NCBI RefSeq assembly: GCF_021216675.1
Contig: NZ_CP086120.1
Span: forward strand, 1,302,001 to 1,366,000
DNA from: Streptomyces gobiensis
Lineage (GTDB): Bacteria; Actinomycetota; Actinomycetes; Streptomycetales; Streptomycetaceae
Reading direction: 5' to 3'
DNA: 64,000 nt
The position numbers and the translations under genes were made by a program. The notes under the pieces were generated by a model. That model made no database searches and was not told the origin of the DNA. It saw only the letters and a program-made list of their open reading frames with translations. Below are positions 57,655-64,000 of this stretch, one piece after another; the stretch's first letter is position 1; each line of letters begins with the position of its first letter.

Positions 57655-58278
57655 GTGCCGGACGACGTGGGGGGCCAGCCGTTCCCGGACGGCGAGGAGC
57701 CCGAGAGCCGCGACCACGGGGCAGCGGACGATGAGTTCGCCTCCGTGGTGCTCGACGAGGAATTCGTACGGGCCGCCGAGGTCCATGAGCCCACGGCCGC
57801 AGAGCGCATACTGGCCGCCGCGCAGTTCCGTGCCGAGTCCGAGGCAATACCGCCGTATGAGGAGGGCTACGGCTACCGCCCGCGGCCGGACAGCGAATTC
57901 GAACGTGACGGCTTCGATGACGACGTCTACGACCGGGACCCGGACGAGGACGACGAGGGCCGCTTCGACCGCAGCGACTACGGCGAGTACACCGAATACG
58001 CGGAGTACGTGGCCGGGCGGCCGGACCCGCGTGGCGGCCGGGGCCGTATCCGCTGGCAGCGCCCGGTCGCCTGGGTGCTCGCCGTCGTCATGGGTGTCGG
58101 CATGGTCGCGATCGCCTTCGCCGCGGTCTACCGCGGCACGTCCACCCAGCGCGAGGAACCCACGCCGCCGCCCGTCAGCGAGATGGACTCCTCGGTGAAC
58201 GGGCCACCTGGAGCGCTGCCCTCCATCTCCGCCGACACGCAGGCCCCGACCTCCGCAGCGGAGCCGGACTCCAGCTGA
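57655..58278 (+). CDS. Single-span membrane protein, SCO25xx-type hypothetical (A)
   Basis: A 207-residue protein: an acidic cytoplasmic N-terminus with Asp/Glu/Tyr-rich low complexity, one span (PVAWVLAVVMGVGMVAIAFAAV) and a short Pro/Ser-rich outside tail. Near the N-terminus it has VVLDEEFVRAAEVHEPTAAERI. The next gene has FDESFVRAAHLQEFSAHERM at the same place, so the two are related by this motif. The function is unknown. GTG start at 57655. Confidence 0.78.
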   Translation: MPDDVGGQPFPDGEEPESRDHGAADDEFASVVLDEEFVRAAEVHEPTAAERILAAAQFRAESEAIPPYEEGYGYRPRPDSEFERDGFDDDVYDRDPDEDDEGRFDRSDYGEYTEYAEYVAGRPDPRGGRGRIRWQRPVAWVLAVVMGVGMVAIAFAAVYRGTSTQREEPTPPPVSEMDSSVNGPPGALPSISADTQAPTSAAEPDSS

Positions 58279-58348
58279 CCGGCGACCGCCGTGAACTTGT
58301 CACGTAACAGCGCGTTTACGAGGCGCCCCTACTGCCTACCCTGTCTTT

Positions 58349-59443
58349 ATGGCCGGGCGTGGAGACCCTCCAGAAGGGACACCCGAGGGCGTTCCGGGGG
58401 GCGAAGATGAGTACCGTTCAACCGTTTTCGACGAATCCTTCGTGCGGGCTGCCCATCTTCAGGAGTTCTCCGCCCATGAGCGCATGGCGGACCATGAGCA
58501 CCCCGTGCGCAGCCGGCCCGGGCGGACGGAGAAGAACTCCCCAGGAATACCGTCCATATCGTTCAAGCAGAGCTTGGTGCTGTTTGTACTGATCGTGCTC
58601 GCCTTCGGCACCGCGATCTTCATCGGTATGCGCAATCCGTACCAGGAACCGGCGCCACCGCGCGCACAGCCGCTGCGCTCCACCGTCATCCCGCTCGTGC
58701 CACGCGGCACGGTGCCCGGGGCGGAGCCCGATGATCTCTTCCAGCACAGCCCCGCGGCTGAATTCCGCAGCGGAGCGGAGGGAGTGACGCTGCCCTCCCC
58801 CCAGCGCACCGAGCACTTCTCGGACGGCCAGGTGATGGCCGCGCTCACCACCGCCAAGACCTATGTCGTCGAGTCCTCCCTCGACCCGGAGGTGCTCACC
58901 GGCGGTGCGATACGCCCGGTGCGTGAGCTCCTTGACCCCGACCAGTATGAGCAGTTCGACCGCAGTATGCGGAAACCGGTGGCGGACGGCCGGCACGCGG
59001 CGACCGGTTGGCTGGTGCGGTTCGACCCGGAGAAGGTGGCCCTCGCCGACCCCAGGATGCGGGTGCGCGGCACCCTCACGGCCACGGAGGTGAGCAAGGA
59101 CGCCCTGGAGGTCACCGCCGACCATGTCATCGTCTACGCCCTGCGGTCCGCTGAGGGCGGCGACCGGGCGAAGGCGTCGCTGTTCACCGTCCGTCGCGAG
59201 GTGCGGATGCGGTTCACACGGGATGATCTGCGCGACCGGCGGCTCGCGCTGGAGCAGGCCGCGACGCAGGCCGGACCGCTGCCCTGCGCGGCCGGTACAT
59301 ATGAACGGCTGTACCCGCTGCTGGCCGGTGAGAACGCCAGCACGGACCGCTCGGCCGGTACGGACCCGTACGCCCAGGGACGGACCACCACCTCGCTGTG
59401 CGGGGTGCTGGCGGGGACCGCCCAGCCGAGCCTGCCGGGCTAG
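58349..59443 (+). CDS. Single-span membrane protein, hypothetical (B)
   Basis: A 364-residue protein. The short cytoplasmic head carries the FDESFVRAA motif shared with the gene before it. A span (SLVLFVLIVLAFGTAIFIGM) follows. The large outside domain has DGQVMAALTTAKTYVVESSLDPEVLTGG, ELLDPDQYEQFDR and HVIVYALRSAEGG, with two cysteines. The pair looks like a surface complex or signalling module. Its stop directly abuts the stop of the M48 protease gene on the other strand. Confidence 0.78.
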   Translation: MAGRGDPPEGTPEGVPGGEDEYRSTVFDESFVRAAHLQEFSAHERMADHEHPVRSRPGRTEKNSPGIPSISFKQSLVLFVLIVLAFGTAIFIGMRNPYQEPAPPRAQPLRSTVIPLVPRGTVPGAEPDDLFQHSPAAEFRSGAEGVTLPSPQRTEHFSDGQVMAALTTAKTYVVESSLDPEVLTGGAIRPVRELLDPDQYEQFDRSMRKPVADGRHAATGWLVRFDPEKVALADPRMRVRGTLTATEVSKDALEVTADHVIVYALRSAEGGDRAKASLFTVRREVRMRFTRDDLRDRRLALEQAATQAGPLPCAAGTYERLYPLLAGENASTDRSAGTDPYAQGRTTTSLCGVLAGTAQPSLPG

Positions 59444-60583
59444 CTACTTCTCCTCGGTGCCACCGGTGCCGCCGGTGCCGCCGCTGCCACCGCTGTCACC
59501 GGTCCCGCCGCTGCCTTCCGTGCCACCGGTGCCACCGGTGCCGTTGGCCTTACGGCCGCCGCCGGTCGCGAAGTCGCGCAGCTTGCCGCCCAAGTCCCCG
59601 GCGCCGCCCGCGAGATCGCGGACCAGACCCATCAGCGGATCCTTGCTGGACCTCATGGAGTCGGCGTAGTGGTTCGCGGACTCCCGGAAGGAGTCGCTGA
59701 CCGAGGTCCCCCCGTCCTCATCGCGTTTGGCATAGTGGCCGTCCATCAGCCGCTGGAAGTCACGGCTGGCCGCCCACCTCTTCAGCTCGGCGGCGCGGAC
59801 CGCGGTGAACGGGTGGCTGCGCGGCAGCACATTGAGGATCTTCAGCACGGAGTCGCGCAGATCCCCGCCCGCCTCGTACTCCTCGGCCTGCGCCAGGAAC
59901 GCGTCGACGTTCATCTCATGCAGATGGTTACCGCCAGCGATCTTCATCAGCCCGCGCATCGACGCTTCAAGGTTCTGTCCGACCAGCAGCCCGGCGCGGT
60001 CCGCCGACAGCTCGGACTTACGGAACCACTCGCGCAGCGCGGTCACCAGGGCCATGATCGCTACATTGCCCAGCGGGATCCAGGCCACCTTGACCGCGAT
60101 GCTGGTGAGGAAGAGGAGGATCGTGCGGTAGACCGCGTGCCCGGACAGCGCGTGCCCGGCCTCATGGCCGACGATCGCCCGCATTTCCTCGTCATCGAGC
60201 AGCTCAACGAGCCCGGTCGTCACCACGATGATCGGCTCGTCCAGACCGATACACATGGCGTTCGGCTGCGGGTCCTGGGTGACGTACATTGGCGGCGTCT
60301 TCTCCAGATCCAGGATCTGGCAGGCGTCCCGCAGCATGTCGTTCAGATGCGCGAACTGCTGGTCGCTCACCCGCACCGAATCGGAGAGGAAGAGCAGCCG
60401 CAGACTGCGCTCCGGCAGCATGCCGCTGAGGGTCTTGAAGACCGTGTCGAAGCCGGTCAGCTTGCGCAGCGCGATCAGTGCGGACCGGTCGGCCGGATGC
60501 TCGTACGCACGGGATGAAATCCCCGGGAAACGCCGCCGGTCACGTCCGGGCAGATGCTGGGTGTTGCCATTGCTGTCGCTCAT
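59444..60583 (-). CDS. M48-family metallopeptidase
   Basis: A 379-residue membrane-associated zinc protease of the HtpX/Ste24 type with the HExxH motif in AIVGHEAGHALSGHAVYRT, and later the third-ligand Glu region SADRAGLLVGQ. Hydrophobic segments flank the motif. The C-terminus is a Gly/Thr/Ser repeat tail (GGTGGTEGSGGTG pattern), which is low-complexity and probably variable in length. The gene is transcribed alone. Confidence 0.9.
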   Translation of the reverse strand: MSDSNGNTQHLPGRDRRRFPGISSRAYEHPADRSALIALRKLTGFDTVFKTLSGMLPERSLRLLFLSDSVRVSDQQFAHLNDMLRDACQILDLEKTPPMYVTQDPQPNAMCIGLDEPIIVVTTGLVELLDDEEMRAIVGHEAGHALSGHAVYRTILLFLTSIAVKVAWIPLGNVAIMALVTALREWFRKSELSADRAGLLVGQNLEASMRGLMKIAGGNHLHEMNVDAFLAQAEEYEAGGDLRDSVLKILNVLPRSHPFTAVRAAELKRWAASRDFQRLMDGHYAKRDEDGGTSVSDSFRESANHYADSMRSSKDPLMGLVRDLAGGAGDLGGKLRDFATGGGRKANGTGGTGGTEGSGGTGDSGGSGGTGGTGGTEEK

Positions 60584-60740
60584 TTGGTCCCCTTACGGGT
60601 CTTAGCGGCCCGTCCCCCATGGCTGCCTTCGTGGCTGTGCGTCCAGCCTACGGGGTGGGCACGCCGAGCCACAGGAACCCGGTCCGCTTACGATGTGCTC
60701 AACTTCCTGCCCGATCGCATCCTGGATAGGTCCGTAAACG

Positions 60741-60902
60741 ATGACTATCGCCAGCTCCGTGCACTCTCTCGCTCTGCTTGCCCAAGGCGGTGAGCACGGT
60801 GGCCAGCACGACAGCCTCAACCCGTACGTCATTGGCGGCGGCGGTCTGCTGGGTCTGCTCCTGCTGCTGTGGATCACTACTCGCTTCAACCGGGACCGTT
60901 AG
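60741..60902 (+). CDS. Small single-span membrane protein, 53 aa
   Basis: A 53-residue ORF too short to stand out in most scans: a short start ([31 protein letters not shown]), then [21 protein letters not shown], a membrane helix with a basic tail. Its stop lies 11 bases before nadD, so it is likely co-transcribed with it. Streptomycetes have a similar small protein beside nadD. The function is unknown. Confidence 0.72.
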   Translation: MTIASSVHSLALLAQGGEHGGQHDSLNPYVIGGGGLLGLLLLLWITTRFNRDR

Positions 60903-60913
60903 GGTCGGCACGC

Positions 60914-61543
60914 ATGGGAGAGCGCACAGTGGCCGGATCCAGCAAGCGGCGGCTCGGTGTCATGGGCGGGACCTTCGACCCGATCCACCATGGCCACCTG
61001 GTCGCCGCGAGCGAGGTCGCGGCGCGGTTCCACCTCGATGAGGTGATCTTCGTGCCGACCGGGCAGCCGTGGCAGAAGAGCCACAAGACGGTGTCCCCGG
61101 CCGAGGACCGTTATCTGATGACGGTCATCGCGACCGCGTCCAACCCGCAGTTCTCGGTGAGCCGTATCGATATCGACCGCGGCGGCAAGACCTACACCAT
61201 CGACACCCTGCGGGAGCTGCACGCGGAGCACCCGGACGCGGATCTCTTCTTCATCACCGGCGCTGACGCGCTCGCGCAGATCCTGACCTGGCGGGACGCG
61301 GCGGAGCTGTTCTCGCTCGCTCACTTCATCGGTGTGACCCGCCCGGGCCACCACCTTGCCGACCCGGGACTCCCGGACGGCGGGGTGTCCCTGGTCGAGG
61401 TGCCCGCGCTGGCGATCTCCTCCTCGGACTGCCGGACGCGTGTGGCCAACGGGGATCCGGTCTGGTATCTGGTGCCGGACGGTGTGGTGCGCTACATCAA
61501 CAAGCGCAAGCTGTACCGGGACGTTCAGGCGCAGAGGGGCTAG
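60914..61543 (+). CDS. nadD: Nicotinate-nucleotide adenylyltransferase
   Basis: Makes NaAD from NaMN and ATP in NAD synthesis, 209 residues. It has [21 protein letters not shown] (the (H/T)xGH nucleotidyltransferase motif), [12 protein letters not shown], and [13 protein letters not shown] near the end (the S-x3-R motif). ATG at 60914; the following LCP-like gene starts 13 bases after the stop, and rsfS follows that, the conserved nadD-lytR-rsfS order. Confidence 0.96.
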   Translation: MGERTVAGSSKRRLGVMGGTFDPIHHGHLVAASEVAARFHLDEVIFVPTGQPWQKSHKTVSPAEDRYLMTVIATASNPQFSVSRIDIDRGGKTYTIDTLRELHAEHPDADLFFITGADALAQILTWRDAAELFSLAHFIGVTRPGHHLADPGLPDGGVSLVEVPALAISSSDCRTRVANGDPVWYLVPDGVVRYINKRKLYRDVQAQRG

Positions 61544-61556
61544 AGGGGCGGCAGTC

Positions 61557-63170
61557 GTGAACGACCGACAGGATCCGTACGGGGAGCAGCAGTTCTACGG
61601 CTACGACGAGTACGGCCGGCCGATCTACCACGACCTACAGGCGACCCAGCAGACATACGACCCATACGCGGGTCAGCCGGTGTATGACCCTTATGCGACG
61701 CAAACCGGTCAACAGCAGCCGATACGGCAGGATTACGGCCACGACCAGTATGGGTACGAGCCCTACGCCCAGCAGCCACAGCAGGCTCAGCAGAACTGGG
61801 TTCCGCAGCAGCCGCAGTACGAGGACTACGGGCCCCAACAGTCGCAACAGCCGCAGCAAACCCAGCAAACCCAGCAGCCCTCCGTCCCGGAGCCGCGCCA
61901 GGCCACGCAGGAGCCCGAGGACTACCGGACCGAGCAGTTCTCGTTCATCGAGGAGAAGGACGAAGAATCCGAAGACGTCATCGACTGGCTCAAGTTCAGC
62001 GAAAGCCGCACCGAACGGCGCGAAGAAGCCAAGCGGCGCGGCCGGAACCGGATCATCGCCCTCATCGTGGCTCTGACCCTCGCGCTGGTGGGCGGTGTCG
62101 GCTACCTCTGGTACGCGGGCAAGCTCCCCGGAATGCCGAGTGACGACGGTCCGGCGGTGGCCGCTGACAGCGCCGAGAAGCGCGATGTGATCGTCGTCCA
62201 TCTGCGCCAGCTCGGCAGTGGCGACACCTCCACCGCGCTGCTCGTCAACAACGAAACCGCAGGACGCGCCACCACCGTCCTGCTGCCGAACTCACTGGCC
62301 CTCTCCAGCGATGAGGGCACCACCACGCTGGGCAAGTCCTTCAAGTCCCAGGGCGCGGGCGCCACCCGGGACGCCCTGGACACCCTGCTCGGTTCCGACA
62401 TCAAGGGCACCTGGCGGCTGGACACCCCTTATCTGGAGAATCTGGTCCAGCTGGTCAGCGGCATCACGGTCGACGCGGACACCACCGTGCCGGGCGCCAA
62501 GGAGGGCGACAAGCCGCTGGTGCACAAGGGCTCCGCCCGCGAAATGAACGGCCAGACCGCCGTCGCCTACGCCACCTACCGGGCTGCCGGTGAGCCGCAG
62601 ACCAAGCAGCTCGCCCGCTTCGGGCAGGTCCTGCAGGCCACCTTGAAGAAACTGCCCAAGGACGCGGAAGCGGCGACCAGCACGGTGCAGAATCTCGGTC
62701 AGATCCCCGATCCCTCCCTCTCCGACTCACAGCTGGGCTCGGCTCTCGCGCTGCTCGCGGAGTACGCCGGAAAGGGCGCCTACGAGACCGAGCTGCTGCC
62801 CGTCGAGGCGAACGGCACGCTGAGCGACAAGACCGCCGAGGGCCTGGTCAAGAAGGTGCTGGGCGGCACCGTCAAGAACTCCGACCCGGACGCGGCCCTG
62901 CGGGTCCGTGTGAAGAACGCCACTGGCACCCGGAGCGCCGCCGACACGGCCCGCGCGGCGCTGGCCAACGGCGGCTACACCGTGGTCTCCACCGGCGCGG
63001 CCGATGCCGCGGTAGCCACCAGCACCGTGACATATAAGGATGAGGCGGACGCGAAGAAGGCGCAGGAGGTCGCCAAGACCCTGGGCCTGTCCCCACGGGC
63101 GGCCAGGAAGGGCGAAGGCGCGGCCAACGCCGATGTGACGGTGGTGCTGGGCAAGGACTACAAGGGTTGA
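61557..63170 (+). CDS. LCP-like membrane protein with LytR_C domain
   Basis: A 537-residue protein: a long Gln/Tyr/Pro-rich cytoplasmic head (about residues 1-150), one span (IIALIVALTLALVGGVGYLWYA), an LCP-like region, and a C-terminal LytR_C domain around LRVRVKNATGTRSAADTARAAL. The LCP region keeps the overall layout (VIVVHLRQLG, TYRAAGEPQTKQLARFGQVLQ) but lacks the IPRDT and paired-Arg catalytic motifs of active phosphotransferases; LLPNSLALSS stands where IPRDT should be. It may be a regulatory or structural paralogue. GTG start at 61557. Confidence 0.85.
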   Translation: MNDRQDPYGEQQFYGYDEYGRPIYHDLQATQQTYDPYAGQPVYDPYATQTGQQQPIRQDYGHDQYGYEPYAQQPQQAQQNWVPQQPQYEDYGPQQSQQPQQTQQTQQPSVPEPRQATQEPEDYRTEQFSFIEEKDEESEDVIDWLKFSESRTERREEAKRRGRNRIIALIVALTLALVGGVGYLWYAGKLPGMPSDDGPAVAADSAEKRDVIVVHLRQLGSGDTSTALLVNNETAGRATTVLLPNSLALSSDEGTTTLGKSFKSQGAGATRDALDTLLGSDIKGTWRLDTPYLENLVQLVSGITVDADTTVPGAKEGDKPLVHKGSAREMNGQTAVAYATYRAAGEPQTKQLARFGQVLQATLKKLPKDAEAATSTVQNLGQIPDPSLSDSQLGSALALLAEYAGKGAYETELLPVEANGTLSDKTAEGLVKKVLGGTVKNSDPDAALRVRVKNATGTRSAADTARAALANGGYTVVSTGAADAAVATSTVTYKDEADAKKAQEVAKTLGLSPRAARKGEGAANADVTVVLGKDYKG

Positions 63171-63234
63171 CCGGGCCGTCGGCCGGTCGTGAGACCCTGG
63201 GTGCGTATTCGACCGCTAACCGAAAGCTCTGCCT

Positions 63235-63699
63235 GTGACCGCCACGGACCGCTCCACTGAGCTGATCAACGCCGCCGCCCAGGCGGCTGCCGACAAGCTC
63301 GCGCACGACATCGTCGCGTATGACGTAAGCGATGTGCTCGCCATCACCGACGCCTTTTTGCTGGCCTCCGCACCCAATGACCGTCAGGTCAAGTCGATCG
63401 TCGACGGGATCGAGGAGCGGCTGCTGAAGGAGCTGGGCGCCAAGCCGGTCCGCCGCGAAGGCGAGCGCGACGGCCGCTGGGTCCTGCTGGACTACGTCGA
63501 TATCGTCGTGCACGTCCAGCACAGCGAGGAGCGGGTCTTCTACGCGCTGGAGCGGCTGTGGAAGGACTGCCCGCAGTTCGAGCTGCCGGCGGACGCGAAG
63601 GCGACCCAGGGCAAGGCCGCCGGGGCTGGGGCGGGGACTGCTGAGGCCGCTGAGTCCGCTGAGACCACCGAGACCACGCAGGACGGTGAGCCCCGGTGA
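63235..63699 (+). CDS. rsfS: Ribosomal silencing factor RsfS
   Basis: A 154-residue protein that binds ribosomal L14 and blocks subunit joining in starved cells. The core ADKLAHDIVAYDVSDVLAITDAFLLASAPNDRQVKSIVDGIEE, then GRWVLLDYVDIVVHVQHSEERVFYALERLW, is typical. An Ala/Thr/Glu-rich tail of about 35 residues follows. The start is GTG. Its stop overlaps the next start (GTGA). Confidence 0.96.
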   Translation: MTATDRSTELINAAAQAAADKLAHDIVAYDVSDVLAITDAFLLASAPNDRQVKSIVDGIEERLLKELGAKPVRREGERDGRWVLLDYVDIVVHVQHSEERVFYALERLWKDCPQFELPADAKATQGKAAGAGAGTAEAAESAETTETTQDGEPR

Positions 63700-64000
63700 A
63701 GATCCGTGGGCGCAAGATCGTCCTATGGCGCCACGGCCAGACCTCCTGGAACCTTGAGCGCCGTTTTCAGGGCTCCACGGATATTGCGCTGACCCCGGAA
63801 GGTCTCAATCAGGCACGCCGGTCGGCCCGGCTGCTGGCCGGGCTCAAGCCGCACGTGATCATCTCCTCCGACCTGGCCCGGGCCCGGGCCACTGCCGCCG
63901 AGCTCTCGGCCATCACCGGTCTGACCGTCACCCACGATGAGGCGCTGCGTGAGACGTACGCGGGCAAGTGGCAGGGCCTGACGCATGACGAGATCATCGA
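63696..64000 (+). CDS. Histidine phosphatase family protein, partial
   Basis: The first 101 residues of a phosphoglycerate-mutase-like phosphatase. The active-site loop is LWRHGQTSWN (the RHG motif), with FQGSTDIALTPEGLNQA and IISSDLARARATA following. It is cut by the window end. The GTG at 63696 overlaps the rsfS stop, so the two are coupled. In streptomycetes this gene follows rsfS; relatives include GpgP-type glucosyl-3-phosphoglycerate phosphatases. Confidence 0.9.
   Translation, partial: MKIRGRKIVLWRHGQTSWNLERRFQGSTDIALTPEGLNQARRSARLLAGLKPHVIISSDLARARATAAELSAITGLTVTHDEALRETYAGKWQGLTHDEII

Noticed and set aside
59461..59540. Tandem repeat encoding the GGT-rich tail of the M48 protease
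   Set aside because: Considered as a CRISPR-like or satellite array, but the units are only 9-15 bases, in frame and imperfect; simple coding low complexity.

Overview
The window looks like chromosomal DNA of a Streptomyces or close relative. It has very high GC, many GTG and TTG starts, ATGA or GTGA start/stop overlaps, and a housekeeping gene order that matches, from memory, the Streptomyces coelicolor SCO25xx core region: glyS, the zinc uptake genes and zur, uppS, recO, leuA, era, phoH, hrcA-dnaJ, lepA, rpsT, holA, proA, nadD and rsfS. I saw no rRNA, tRNA, CRISPR array or complete insertion sequence.

1-11170: a truncated Rpf-type muralytic gene follows a recognisable ydaO (c-di-AMP) riboswitch. 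Next is a sugar-catabolic unit in which a ROK repressor is divergent from a GH63-type glycosidase overlapping a glycogen-debranching-like protein, with a two-site operator between them. A tRNA-dihydrouridine synthase carries an in-frame insertion of a G/C-rich intergenic-type repeat. A membrane glycosyltransferase-like protein and a DUF2243/CtaG copper-oxidase assembly pair follow.

11171-18202: accessory island. It starts with a degraded ORF carrying a TTA codon and a less GC-biased NUDIX gene. Then come a GNAT acetyltransferase and an HTH/TPR regulator, a run of small Streptomyces-type proteins, and a complete three-gene graspetide (omega-ester peptide) RiPP cassette: precursor tgmA, ATP-grasp ligase tgmB and isoaspartyl-methyltransferase-like tgmC. 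All three overlap and end at a 20-bp-stem terminator. This is the most interesting system in the window.

18225-30540: zinc regulon (zur, znuB, znuC, znuA with a Zur-box-like site), glyS, a Uma2-type nuclease-fold protein, uppS, recO, an orphan emfourin, leuA with a leader-peptide attenuator, a TerB-like protein, an LCP phosphotransferase and a CBS protein.

30567-36021: minus-strand run era to phoH (reverse order phoH-ybeY-CNNM/CorC-lipoprotein-degenerate cytidine deaminase-membrane protein-era), with overlapping or tightly spaced genes.

36136-48522: PfkB kinase divergent from a GH4 glycosidase fused to a SAM methyltransferase, then rnz, HIT, rsmE, a nitronate monooxygenase, dnaJ-hrcA with CIRCE, an MBL hydrolase, DUF3097 and hemW. 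Two related intergenic repeats of about 290 bp lie at 43047-43345 and 48560-48850. A probable one-base deletion joins a lipoprotein reading frame to the HIT gene.

48987-64000: fadD, a small secreted protein, lepA, rpsT, holA, proA, two related single-pass membrane proteins, an M48 protease, a 53-aa membrane protein, nadD, an LCP-like protein without the canonical catalytic motifs, rsfS and a phosphatase cut by the window end. Coordinates of starts rest on ribosome-binding sites and remembered family lengths; no database search was possible.
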